From positions 772,501 through 836,500 of the forward strand of contig NC_087155.1 of the NCBI RefSeq assembly GCF_035594125.1: a stretch of DNA of 64,000 nucleotides, in the 5' to 3' direction. The notes under the pieces were generated by a model. That model was not told the origin of the DNA. It saw nothing but the letters and a program-made list of their open reading frames with translations, and did not search any database. Source of the stretch: Scylla paramamosain (lineage: Eukaryota > Arthropoda > Malacostraca > Decapoda > Portunidae). A program made the translations under genes and the position numbers. Numbering within the stretch: position 1 is the stretch's first letter; each line of letters starts with the position of its first letter. Below, piece after piece: positions 33,978-55,290 of the stretch.

Positions 33978-35294
33978 TACATACACAAATGCTGCATCTT
34001 GTAGAGTGCCTAGAATAAAAAATGGACACAAAATGGACAGGCTTCGTTTTGTTGTATCCTGCATGAATGAAGCGAGGCTCAACAAGTAAATAGTGAAGGG
34101 TGTATTAGATGCACAACTCAAATATATGGAAGCTTGTACACAAAGTACAGGACACGGGTTGATGATGAGTACAGTGAGTCAAGTATTGAGTCAAAATGCT
34201 CCACTTTGAACTGACCTATATAACAAGGAGTAAGCTTGTAAAGGGGAAGACATTTGCCAACACAATAAACACACAGGGAAAAATTAATCTCAATAAAAGA
34301 CTAAACAATTATATATATGCAAACATTAAATAAAGAACAAATGAAGACTAAGCAAAGCAAATTAATGTGAATGCTAATAAACAGACCAACATAGTATATT
34401 TAAACACTATCATCAAAGATACTGAAGCTTAAACACTGACACAATACTCCTGCTGCTGCTGCTGCTGCTGTGGTGTGCTGTTCTGCAGAACCCTGGTCAG
34501 CCCCTGTGCCACCAGCTTCACAGCACCACCCTCTGCCAAAAACTAAATCAATAAATAAATGTTGCATTATCTGATGTCAAATAATAATTGTGGGCTTGTA
34601 CAGAGATGTGTCAACAACACATCTCTGCACCGGCAGCGCAGGGCTATCTGCCACACTTGCTTCACAACTCCAGCCGCCTCACTGCTGAGCAAAGATGCGA
34701 CAGCAATTCAAGTCTTCTCATTAAGTAAGTGACACTAAGTATTTCAAATATTTTCACATTTTCACTGGGATCTCTAACACAAATCTACTATTATTATTTG
34801 AATGTGAGAAGAGTGGTCTTGTCAAACATGGATACATGAGGTACAGTTTGAACCCAGTGAACATGCTGACTACCAAGTACAACAAGACCAACACTTGTCT
34901 CACCACTCACTGCCAACAGACACACCATTCCCTATCAAGTGGTGCACGGGAGTCACCGGCCTGTGGTGTGGTGTGCTGCAAAGCCACGTTGTGCATCTTC
35001 AGATGGCATGGCAGGTGGTGTCTTGGGAGAGACTTGAGGAATGCTGGTCTGGGGGCCTCTGGGGGCATCGCTCTTGGGCAAAAGTTGGCCTTCTGAGATG
35101 TACAGAGAGACAGGTCTCAGCAAGAGGTCACAGCAATAGTTGAATGCTGCAACTGCTGCACAGCACAAGCCAGCAGCAAGTCACTGGCCTGGCACTCTAC
35201 CAACATCCCTGCTGTCACTCAATAAATCACCAACATTCTACTATTTACTCCACTCCACCCACTCTTCCACACCTACAGGAGAGCGCACGCGTGT

Positions 35295-35355
<61 letters not shown>

Positions 35356-35814
35356 AATATTGGCCACTAGTGTACAAGTAGGGTCCCTGGTTGCCTGGGC
35401 TGTGTCTGTCTATTGTAATGTACCAGGTCTAAATAGGCTATCATATTTGAAGATCCTGGAGGGAAGCTGTGGAAAGATATGGAGGAAAGAAAAGACACTT
35501 ATGGAGGGGAAAATGGTTGGCTGTGATGTCATACCATCTAACAAAATCACTCTTTTAAGAGTCACAGGATAGTCAGAATTGGAGGGAAAATGGAGAAAAG
35601 ATGGAGGAAATTTGTAAGTAAGCAGAAACATGGAGATAACTTGAGGGGAAAATGGCTGGCTGTGATGTCAGACTATCTAACAAAAACACTATTTTAACTA
35701 TGAAGCAAGAGTCACAGGATAGTCAGGATTGGAGGGAAGGTGGAGGAAAGATGGAGGAAGGTCTGTGAGGAAGAAGTGTGGAGGTAACTTGTGGAGGGAG
35801 ATATGAAGGAGTAC

Positions 35815-44128
<8,314 letters not shown>

Positions 44129-44281
44129 GTTGGCTTGGTTGAGATCAGGTCAGGTCACCCACCAAGCCAGCTGTCCAATCACAATCAATGAAGCTCTGGG
44201 CCAAAGGGAGGGCTGATGGTGATCTCTTGTCGACCAATAAGGTGACTCGGTTTTTGCTTGGCTGAGGAGAGAGAAAGAGAG

Positions 44282-44490
44282 AGGTTAGGTTAGGTTATGG
44301 TCAGGTCAAGTTAGGTTATGTTAGGTTTTGTTTGGTTTGGTTAGGTTAAGTTTGGGTGAGTTAGGCTAAGTTAGGTATGGGTAGGTTAGATATGGTTAGG
44401 TTAGGTTAGGTTAGGTTAGGTTAGACTGCTTTAGATTTGGTTGCATTATATTTGTTTGGGTCAGGTTAGGTTAGGCCAGGCTGGGTCAGG
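44282..44490. repeat. Interstitial TTAGG telomere-type array
   Basis: A degenerate array of GGTTA-type pentamers with a perfect core of about six TTAGG units at 44394-44424. TTAGG is the ancestral arthropod telomere repeat. It lies just upstream of RB1CC1's first coding exon. Confidence 0.8.
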
Positions 44491-44574
44491 CTAGGTCAAC
44501 GCATTGCCTGTGGTACAAATGCACCAAAAACACCTTGTCATTTTCTTATACCATCACTTTAGTTATCCTGGTAA

Positions 44575-45498
44575 ATCTGCATTTCACATTTCACGCAGGG
44601 AAGCCACAGAACACCTGATTTCTGATCTTTCTAAAATTTCTGATGGGGCAGAGCAAACTTGGTATTGTTCAATGCCTGAAAAACTCAATTCCTCCATCTA
44701 TCAACTTGACACAACCTTCCAGACAACTATCCCTTCTTCTTCAATGACACTCAACTGTCCCCCTCTTCTACACTGAACATCCTTGGTCTGTCCTTTACTT
44801 ATAATCTGAATTGGAAACTTCACATCTCATCTCTAGCTAAAACAGCTTCTATGATGTTAGGCGTTCTGAGATGTCTCCACCAGTTTTTCTCACCCCCCCC
44901 CCACCCAGCTGCTAACTCTGTACAGGGGCATTATGTGTCCATGTATGGAGTATGCTTCACATGTCTGGTGGGGTTCAATTCATACCACTCTTCTAGACAG
45001 GGTGGAATCAAAAGGTTTTCTTCTCATCAACTCCTCTCCTCTAACTGATTGTCTTCAGCCTCTCTCTAATCACTGCAATGTTGCATATCTAGCTGTCTTC
45101 TACCGCTATTTTCATGCTAACTGCTATTCTGATCTTGCTAACTGCATGCCTTCCCTCCTCCTGTGGCCTCGCTGCATCAGACTTTCATCTTTCTCTCACT
45201 CCTATTCTGTCCACCTCTCTAATACAAGAGTTAACCAGTATTCTCAATCATTCATCCCTTTCTCTGGTAAACTCTGGAACTCCCTACCAGCTTCTGTATT
45301 TTCACCTTCCTATGACTTGAATTCCTTCAAGAGGGAGGTTTCAAGACACTTAGCCTTCAATTTTTGACTACTGCTTTGGACACTTTTCTGGGACTGGCAT
45401 CTCAGTGGGCTTTTTTTTTTTTTATTGGATTTTTGTTGCCCTTGGCCAGTGTCCCTCCTACATTAAAAAAAAAATAAAATAAAATAAAAAAATAAAAA
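44575..45498 (+). mobile_element. 5'-truncated copy of the main LINE family
   Basis: Collinear with 41810-42690 of the longest copy, from CACGCAGGGAAGCCACAGAA to an A-rich tail at 45463-45498. Frame 44933-45367 keeps the C-terminus ending SFKREVSRHL. Extra C residues and small indels break the frame. Confidence 0.88.
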
Positions 45499-45499
45499 C

Positions 45500-46545
45500 T
45501 GCCATCCTCTTTAGCTCTTGCACCAGTACAACTTCTGTTTCATTTTTCTCACACAAAGACAAAGCCTCTTTGAACACGTTCCCACTCATATTCATTTTCC
45601 GATATTCATCCGCGTTTCTATTTCTTTCAGTAATCATCCCATTTGACACGTCTATTCCACCCTGGTATTACATTGGACTTGTTCTTCTCAATAACCTGCT
45701 GTGCATAATGACTAGAAGAGTACAAAACATTACCACCAATTATCACATCAACCTCCTCAATTTGTGCAAGGTGGTCAGCTTTCTGGCAACCAGCACTACA
45801 CCATCTAGGTGCCTCGCAGGGCATAATGCCTCGTGTATTACCAATAATATCTTCAAATACATAAAAAAAATCACCGAGTTTTTTTTTTTTTTCATTTTTT
45901 CATTCACTTATCTCCATTTTCAATTTTGATAGTGCTACAATCATTGTTAGAGACACCCAAGTGAACGTTTCCCACCATTGGTAAATGATCGGATCCGACA
46001 AGCTGATACAGAACTTTAACATGTTTGACACAGACATCCTTTGAGCTTCCTCCTACAATATGGTCTAACCACTTACAGCAGTAGTTACTGTAAGGTATAA
46101 AATCAAAGTGTTACCATCCATCACGTTAAAACAAACAATTTCTCTCACAAAAGGTCACCAAGTTGTTCCAGGCTCTGCTCATAAAAGGATCTGCATCAAA
46201 ACCACCTAAAATAAAAATGAAATTAAAATCATGATTGATTAAAACACTTGAAATGTTCTAAGGCAAACCACCTGTGAAGATATTCTTCAAGTGTCTTCCT
46301 TTCCCATGTTACACTCCTCATATATACATTTATTACATGAATGTTCAAATAACCCACTGGTAATTGCAAAGCAATATAATCTTTCTCAACCAGAAACACC
46401 TTTACCTTAAACGTCAAATCTTTCTTCCATATACAGGCCAGTCCACCTTCACACCTCCCTACATTGGATACAAGAGCTTTTCCAGAGTAGGCAGCTTGCA
46501 CACTTACACCCTCACATTTCTCACTGACAAAATCTGTCACCAAGT
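45500..46545 (-). mobile_element. Fragment of a second LINE family (EEP endonuclease and linker)
   Basis: Minus-strand frame 46543-46229 gives ALVSNVGRCEGGLACIWKKD and YLNIHVINVYMRS; further on, in shifted frames, WLDHIVGG, LVGSDHLPM (SDH motif) and VIPGWNRRVKWDD, typical of the post-endonuclease linker. It differs from the 39.6-kb element. The LINE copy ending at 45498 abuts it, so nesting is possible. Confidence 0.7.
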
Positions 46546-46700
46546 CTGTCCTCTAAAGCAAAAGTCTTGTAGAAAAAAAAAAAATAAATAAATAAAATAA
46601 AATAAAAACTCATACTGAAAACCAGTTAAAGTGCGAATGACATCAATATTCTTCCTAAAAGAACAACAATTATATGTACAAACTTTTACATCCATATCAA

Positions 46701-46819
<119 letters not shown>

Positions 46820-47883
46820 AAACGTTAATGAGTAAAAGAATTACATTTTCTTTGAGTTTCTGTTAAAATATTTCTGTATTATGACATCCTCCGGCCATAA
46901 TTGAGACTTAAAAAGTTTCATTGTATGAGTTAGATGTTGTAATGGTAATCAGTGAAGAGACCAATTCAGCGGTGTTGGGATCCCTTTACTGATTCAACCT
47001 GTTAACATCCAAACAGTCAATTTTCCCACCAAAATTTAAGATGAAACGTCCAAGCCATGAAATCACACCACAGTAACAAAATACAGAATGCATCATTCAA
47101 TAACCAAACCAGGAAATCACATCACAGTAACAAAATACAGAATATGTCAGTCAATAACTAAGTGTTTGAATCAACCATAAACTTCAGGTGAACTCAATAC
47201 ATGAAAATAGGTGCACGAAAAGTCAAATTCACAACATTGCCGCACCGTCTCTTGACACATCACACGAATAACATCAGTCAGTCAGCACAGGTCCCACATT
47301 GAAAAACACATGGAGACAGGGCACCACCCACTTCACCACACTGCTGAAATGTATATTATAGTCCTAATAACTACATACATGCACCGTCTCACCACAGATG
47401 ACGCAAAATTCTCCACCGGGACCCCGCCATGTTTCATTTATCTCACCCTCTCATCGCTGGAATAATCACTAATACCAACACAAATTAACCCTGCTACTGA
47501 CCCAAACCTGAATATCGTTGCATAAAGAGTCAAAAGAGATATTTAACACAAAGTACAGATCCTGGACACAACTCTGACATATCTGCACGCTGCCTAAGCT
47601 GGGCTCCTCTGAGACCCGGAAACAACAACACTACGTCGTCAGTCTCTGCCTCTGTCCTGCTAAAGCAACACAACCATACAATCCTATTAAACATTAAACA
47701 TAAACATGTACGAACATTTATGCACTGAATCCATAAATTTCCCTGCATGATACATTTTATGTAATTCAATAGTCCAACATAATTACCAAGATAGACAGAG
47801 TTGTAACTTAAACACCACAATACAACCCGTAAATAAACATCGCGCAGGTGGATCACTTATTCAGTAATACTTACATATTACAT

Positions 47884-48669
47884 TTTTTTTTTTTTTTTTT
47901 TTTTTATGTAGGAAGGATACTGGCCAAGGGCAACAAAAATCAAATAAAAAAAAATGCCCACTGGAATGCCAGTCCCTAAAAGGGTCAAAGCAGTTCTCAA
48001 AAATTGGTGGATAAGTGTCTTGAAACCTCCCTCTTGAAGGAATTCAAGTCATAGGAAGGTGGAAATACAGAAGCAGGCAAGGAGTTCCAGAGTTTACCAG
48101 AGAAAGGGATGAATGATTGAGAATACTGGTTAACTCTTGCGTTAGAGAGGTGGACAGAATAGGAGTGAGAGAAAGAAGAAAGTCTTGTGCAGCGAGGCCG
48201 CGGAAGGAGGGGAGGCATGCAGTTAGCAAGATCAGAAGAGCAGTTAGCATGAAAATAGCGGTAGAAGACAGCTAGAGATGCAACATTGCGGCGGTGAGAA
48301 AGAGGCTGAAGACAGTCAGTTAGAGGAGAGGAGTTGATGAGACGAAAAGCTTTTGATTCCACCCTGTCTAGAACAGCAGTATGAGTGGAACCCCCCTAGA
48401 CATGTGAAGCATACTCCATACATGGACGGATAAGGCCCTTGTACAGAGTTAGCAGCTGGGGGGGTGAGAAAAACTGGCGGAGACGTCTCAGAACACCTAA
48501 CTTCATAGAAGCTGTTTTAGCTAGAGATGAGATGTGAAGTTTCCAGTTCAGATTATAAGTAAAGGACAGACCGAGGATGTTCAGTGTAGAAGAGGGGGAC
48601 AGTTGAGTGTCATTGAAGAAGAGGGGATAGTTGTCTGGAAGATTGTGTCGAGTTGATAGATGGAGGAAT
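47884..48669 (-). mobile_element. 5'-truncated copy of the main LINE family
   Basis: Starts with the poly(T) complement of the tail at 47884-47906 and runs back to TCCTCCATCTATCAACTC at 48669. The minus-strand frame 48362-47997 is intact to SRHLSTNF, so this is the youngest-looking copy. Confidence 0.9.
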
Positions 48670-49881
48670 ATTACATACAACACAGACCTTACATAGAAAT
48701 AAATTTCTAATATATTGTGATTTTTACTATAATCACAATACATATATGCACTACATTTTTTTCATACTTGGAGACCAGCCGAGGCCACAAAAACCGGAAA
48801 ATGGCCGTTAATGTTCTGCTGTCATAGAAATAACGCTAACACTGAAATTCAAGTTTAGTAACGATTTCTTAATGCAAAGTCTTAGGTGAAAAAAAAAAAA
48901 AAGAAACAGGTTCCATAGTTACCTATTAAAAGATATGAATAAGTGAGGTTACTGGTTAACTCCTGCATTCGTAAGACACATATCTATAAACATTACTAAC
49001 CGTGAAATTCAATAACGTTTTAATGCAGCAAATATTTATATTATTATAGGAAATTTATCACGAGAATGAATTAAGAGCCAACTTTCAATTCATCAGCGTC
49101 ATTGTACAAAGTGCAAAACACCTAAAGCGAAATTCACCAAATCTGTTATTCTTTTCGGTCTCTCCAGGTTATTAATGAATTTTTGTCTTGTGGAAATAAT
49201 TTATATTGGAGATCTGTCTCTTGTCCCAGGCTTTCTGTCTACATTATCGTGACCTTTGACATTATCATTATTCTCATCGTCGCTGTTATCAGTTGTTTGT
49301 GGTCTTTATCCCTCTGACTTGTGTGGTTTCGTCTCAGGCTTAATTAAGTGACCAGCTGCCTAAAGCCCTAGGTAAGTTTAGAGTATAACTTTCAAAGAAA
49401 CCACTGTGACTACAAAACGCGCAATCGAATATTTCAAGGATTTAAGTGCCAATAGCTACAATTTAGCTTACAAGTCTTACTCAAATTACCATATTACCAT
49501 TACCTGTTATCCAATGGCTTATATCGTGACGTCAGTAATCTTCATTATTATCGCTATTCTCGTTGTAATCATTCTCATATGCACTTGATCTGCACCCTGT
49601 GCAAAACAAGTCACGTCACCAATTGTGGAGGGATGTCACCACCAAGTAAACAAATCTATCAGAATGGTTGCTGTTCTCGTTACCATCGCTACCGTCACAT
49701 GACATCCGTACAGAGGCGGTGTTCACTTCCTTCCTAATGAAACACGAGGCCAAACAGCAGAGGTCACTGGCTGATCTGTCATCCCTGTCAGCCCTCCCGG
49801 TGACCCGCGCTGACCTTTCTCAATCCATGGTACATCCCCACGCTAAATGTGGTTGTTATAGTTCAAGTAATGTGGGCGTGT

Positions 49882-49883
<2 letters not shown>

Positions 49884-49951
<68 letters not shown>
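49884..49951. repeat. (CA)n microsatellite
   Basis: About 68 bp of CA. Confidence 0.98.
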
Positions 49952-49955
<4 letters not shown>

Positions 49956-50174
49956 GTGAAAAAATGCGCATAAAATTTTCTGAACTCATTTCAAACTTTC
50001 ATTTTCTGGCAAAGCCAAGCCAGTCAGGGACAAACTTTTCTAATAAACTTAGTCTTCCGGGGCAGGTTGGGCTGGGACCTCACCAGACTCCTAAAGCAGC
50101 ACTTCGCTGCCAATTTAAAAAAGGCGGAGTGGGAACAATAGCAGAAATATATGTTCTTTGAATTACGCAACAAC

Positions 50175-50340
50175 GATTATTCAGAGGTGAGTGACCGAAC
50201 GCTTCCATAACATAGCAAGTCATCACAAGACAGGCGGGTATGTGAGACTGTCTCGTGGATTATTCAGAGGTGAGTGACCGAACGCTTCCATAACATAGCA
50301 AGTCATCACAAGACAGGCGGGTATGTGAGACTGTCTCGTG
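50175..50340. repeat. 83-bp perfect tandem duplication
   Basis: GATTATTCAGAGGTGAGTGA starts at 50175 and again at 50258, with no visible difference over the unit. Confidence 0.93.
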
Positions 50341-50452
50341 GATTTTTTTGATAGCATCAGAAAACGTCGTGTAATATTAAGGTGTAACTTCAGGAGTACA
50401 TTTGCACACTAAACTAGCTTACATTTAGGGAATGTGCTACATTCAAGTCAGA

Positions 50453-50482
<30 letters not shown>

Positions 50483-50486
<4 letters not shown>

Positions 50487-50905
50487 GGTAGCGCAGTGAT
50501 TCACGCCTGATTCATACTCGGGAGGACTCAGGTTCGAATTCTGGGTAAGGTCAGAAGTCTTTGGGTGGACTTCTTTGCAGTGTAGCCACTGCTCACCTGG
50601 CAGTGATTAGGTACCTGGTGTAAATCGGAATTAGTGACCCGCAGCTAGGTAGGATAAACAAACTCTGAATAGAAAAAATACACACGGGGTGACCTGACTA
50701 TCCCGTGTCTAGTCTACCAGGTTGACCGGCGCCATCTGGCACCCAAAGTATTAACTTGTAACATACTTCCTTAAAGTTAAATGTGTATGTATATTACTGT
50801 ATAAGTACGCAATATGTGGATGTTCAGCTATAAGGCTGCAAGATTAATAAACCGAATATTATTATTATCTATTATAATTATCATTATTATTCATAATTAT
50901 TACTA
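50483..50905 (+). mobile_element. tRNA-derived SINE with ATT-rich tail
   Basis: TTGGTAGCGCAGTGATTCAC (box A-like) and GGTTCGAATTC (box B) start the unit; the body includes GATTAGGTACCTGGTGTAAA and it ends in an ATT-rich tail near 50905. Confidence 0.65.
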
Positions 50906-50955
50906 TTATTACACACACACACTTCCGAACTCATGCCATGTTTCTCCCTATTTAA

Positions 50956-51020
50956 AGACCATAAGAACATAAGGAAAGCTGCAAGAAGCTAGTAGACCTA
51001 TACGTGACACCCTCTGCAAG
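50956..51020 (+). repeat. Dispersed repeat (CATAAGAACATAAGG family)
   Basis: CATAAGAACATAAGGAAAGC then TGCAAGAAGCTAGTAGACC; the same order occurs at 54976. Confidence 0.5.
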
Positions 51021-51915
51021 ACAACAAGAAAAAAAACAAAAACATACCATCTATAGCCAGTTTGTAGCCACTTATTCTTATCAACTATACAATGGATTTG
51101 AAATACTTACTCTCAATGCTGACGATACGAAATTTCTGTGTCAAAAGTCCTTCACAGGCACCAGCGCGCCCTGCATCACTCCACCTCACCCAACACCCCA
51201 GCAAAGACTGGCCAGGGTCACCACTCACCACTGCCACACACCATTTCTCATCCTCGCTGGTCTGTTGCTCGTACATACCACCAATATATTATTTTCTTCG
51301 ATCAACAACTTAAATTTCTTTGATTTAGGAGCATCTTCTTGTAGCTATCTCATCATATGATTACTTAGTGCAGCGCAAGGTGGCTTTAGTACCAGGTGGA
51401 TATCACATAAACCATCTTTATTTAGTTGGTGAAGCTTATCGTGATGGCAAACCTTACTGAATGCGCACATGCCTCGTCAGACTTAGTAATCGAGTTTAGT
51501 CACTGCTATCCGTTTTCAATATAAACACATCCAGGCTTATAAACAACTGGTGCCCATAGTCTACTGTTGCAGAACAGAGAATATCATAGTCAGGTCCTAA
51601 TTTCTAGTCCATCTTGATCAACCAGGAGAGAAGGGAGGAAGGGATGAGGGTGGGTGGTCATTTCAGGGTTAACAAAGCGTCAGTAGCTCCAACTAGCTCG
51701 TTGTGCGGTCTCCAATCCTCAAAAATATTCGCTTCATATCTTGTTTCCTTCGCACAACTTTTCATTATTTTAAGGCAAGAATTCAAATATGTTGAAACTA
51801 GTGGTGTATCTGCAAATTATACACAGGCATCTGTAAAACAAGGGTGAAATTATCATTATCATACGTTACTGTAACGAGACAGATCTGAAGCACTTAACAT
51901 AAAAGGAAACGATTC

Positions 51916-51972
<57 letters not shown>

Positions 51973-52995
51973 GATTATCCACCCTCGTTGCATGTTAGCA
52001 ATGAAATACTCATTTGTAACATGTCATATATACTTCATATTTGTCAAGATATTGTAACATTGTAAACAGTAAAGGTTTAGCAGAAAATGAATTGATCCGA
52101 TATTAAAATTGTGGTATGAATTTAACTGACTCTTACAATATTCCCTCCACTCTCCAAACACTCCAATTAGAGGCGATGGAAGGGCGATCAGTGTTGGTGG
52201 CAAGTGTGATGCCGGGGAGCAAGTATATCCTTAATTAACACGGTCGGAATATCACACGCACGAAAGAAGATTTTTATCAAAAGTTTTAATTTGTTCTGTT
52301 ATTTCCAAAAGATCTCCAGTTTCAGTTTTCTCTTTTATTTCGGAAATCAATCTGCACATTATAAGTTTCAAATGTGAGCCACAAAATTAATTTTCCCGTC
52401 GTGCACTGAATAAGATGGAGGCAAATATTGCGATGCCGCGACACACAACCCTTTCAATTTTACCTTTTTGACAGCCGAATGTGTCGCTTTTTTTTTTTTT
52501 TCTTTGCATTTGCTGGTCTTCTTCAAACACACATATAAAATAGTAACAACATCAACAACAACAATAACACTGTTACTGTTACTGCACACTTTTCTATCCA
52601 CAATATAATGAAAAAAAAAAAAAAACATTGGAAGGGCAGCATTTCGATTACAACGTGAAGGAAACTCCATCAGCCGCCACAGCACCTCACGCATAAGTAA
52701 CCCTTGCCGTGAAAACCAGCGGGCCATAACACAATTAGCTCACTGATGACTCTCACTAGACAATGACAAATGATCTGAGAGTATTAACAGTTCTCTTCAT
52801 TTAATTAATTGATGAGAATGATCCAGACAGCTGCCTAGATCTTCGACCAAGTGCACACTGTCCTAACGTTATTCTTTACTCGCCTAAGAATCAGCGTCTC
52901 ATTTTTTACTTATACTCGTGTATTCCTTATTATTATATTCTGGCTAGGAAAAATGTACAATGTAGGAAATAAAGCACAGAGTTATCTTTTTGGGT

Positions 52996-53892
52996 CTTTT
53001 TTTTTATCTTTTTTATGTAGGAGGGGCACCGGCCAAGGGTGACACATCTGCAATAAATATAAAAGGCCCACCAAGGTGCCGGTCCCCGAACAGAGTCGAA
53101 AGCGGTAGTCAAAAATTACAGGATAAGTGTCTTGAAGCCTCCCTCTTGAAAGAGTTCAAGTCATAGGAAGGTGGAAATACAGAAGTAGGCAGGGAGTTCC
53201 TGAGTTTACCAGAGAAAGGGATGAATGATTGAAATAGTGGTTAATTCTTGTATCAGAGAGGTGGACAGAATAGTGGTGAGAGAAAGAAGAAAGTCTTGTG
53301 CAGTGAGGCCGCGGGAAGAAGGGAAGCATGCAGTTAGCAAGATCAGAAGAGCAGTTGGCATGAAAATAGCGGTAGAAGACAGCTAGAGATGCAACATTGC
53401 GGCGACGAGAGAGAAGCTGAAGACAGTCAGTTAGAGGAATTGCTAAGATGAAAAGCTTTTGATTCCATCCTGTCTAAAATAGTGGTACGAGAGGAAGCCC
53501 CCCACCCAACAATATATGTAAAGCATATTTCATACATGAACGGATAAGGCCTCTGTACAGAGTTAGCAGCTGGGGAGGTGAGAAGAACTGGCGGGGATAT
53601 CTCAGAACACCTAACTTCATAGAAGCTCTTTTACCTAGAGATGAGATGTGAAGTTTCCAGTTCAGATTATAAGTAAAGGACAGACTGAGGATGTTCAGTG
53701 TAGAAGAGGGAGACAGTTGAGTGTCATTGAAGAAGAGGGGATAGTTGTCTGGAAGGTTGTGTCGAGTTGATAGATGGAGGAATTGAGTTTTTGAGGCATT
53801 GAACAATACTAAGTTTGCTCTGCCCCAATCAGAAATATTAGAGATATCAGAAGTCAGGCGTTCTGTGGCTTCCCTGCGAGAATCATTTACTT
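52996..53892 (-). mobile_element. 5'-truncated copy of the main LINE family, fused to TAG microsatellite
   Basis: From the tail at 52996 back to SRREATERLTSDISNISDWG near 53880, where it passes straight into a (TAG)n array. Several substitutions and frameshifts. Confidence 0.88.
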
Positions 53893-53895
53893 CTT

Positions 53896-54357
<462 letters not shown>

Positions 54358-54399
54358 TCAACTATGAGTAAAGCAATATATAAATAAAACAAAGGCATC

Positions 54400-54570
54400 T
54401 CTTTCCTAAATACATACTTAATCATGTAATGATGTCCAAACGCACCTGAGCCCAGATTGCCTACACACCCACTTAAAGAAAGGAAGAAAAGGACAAATAT
54501 AGATAAGAATCCATAATACCGATAGGAGAGCACAAGTGTAGCTCAGGTCTTGTATACGACAACTAGGTAA

Positions 54571-54640
<70 letters not shown>
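54400..54640 (+). mobile_element. LINE 3' tail with (AC)n end
   Basis: Contains AGATAAGAATCC, GAGAGCACAAGTGTAGCTCA and ACAACTAGGTAAATACACAC followed by (AC)n. The same ACAACTAGGTAAA end precedes (AC)n at 7800. Confidence 0.5.
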
Positions 54641-54879
54641 CCCACTGATAAAAAAGAATTTCAAAGGATGTAGGAAAACGAGATAAAAATCAAAGTATTT
54701 CCATTCTGAATATCTATGAATGTTGCTTTAGTGTTCTCTCTTACGTAGGATTTTATAGTGAACTGTAAGCTGCGTTACATTTCTTTTTTAACATGATACC
54801 GTTCGCGCTTATTTTTACAGTACAATTAAGGGAGAAAAGTATATGATAGTTGTACAGCAGCAGGAACAGCAGCAGTAGT

Positions 54880-54889
54880 AGTCGTAGTC

Positions 54890-54959
<70 letters not shown>

Positions 54960-54975
54960 CAGTAGTAGTAGTAGT
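54880..54975. repeat. (TAG)n microsatellite
   Basis: About 30 TAG units ending at the dispersed repeat at 54976. Confidence 0.97.
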
Positions 54976-55249
54976 ACATAAGAACATATGAACATAAAGA
55001 ATAAGGGAAGCTGCAAGAAGCCAACAAGCCAGCACGTAACAGTCACCCTATGAAACATACATACAGTATCTACTTATTTTCGTGTATGATCACTATCCAT
55101 ACATTCCTATAATTTTCTGAAGCTTAGTACCAACAGTTTGATTAATGAGCCCATTCCACTCATCTACCACTCTATTTCAGAACTATTTCCTTCCTCTCGT
55201 TTTCTTAAACCTAACTTATTTTCAAGTTTGAATCCGTTATTTCTTGTTC

Positions 55250-55250
<1 letters not shown>
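54976..55250 (+). repeat. Dispersed repeat (CATAAGAACATATG family), longest copy
   Basis: Starts directly at the end of a (TAG)n tract with ACATAAGAACATATGAACAT and GGAAGCTGCAAGAAGCC, and stops at another (TAG)n tract. Confidence 0.5.

Positions 55251-55290
<40 letters not shown>

Noticed and set aside
34470..34700. Minus-strand blocks resembling exons (EGGAVKLVAQGL, EAAGVVKQVWQIAL)
   Set aside because: Phases do not join with each other or with the last RB1CC1 exon and no homology is recognised.
44282..44490. True chromosome end
   Set aside because: Unique and coding sequence continues on both sides; the array is short and degenerate.
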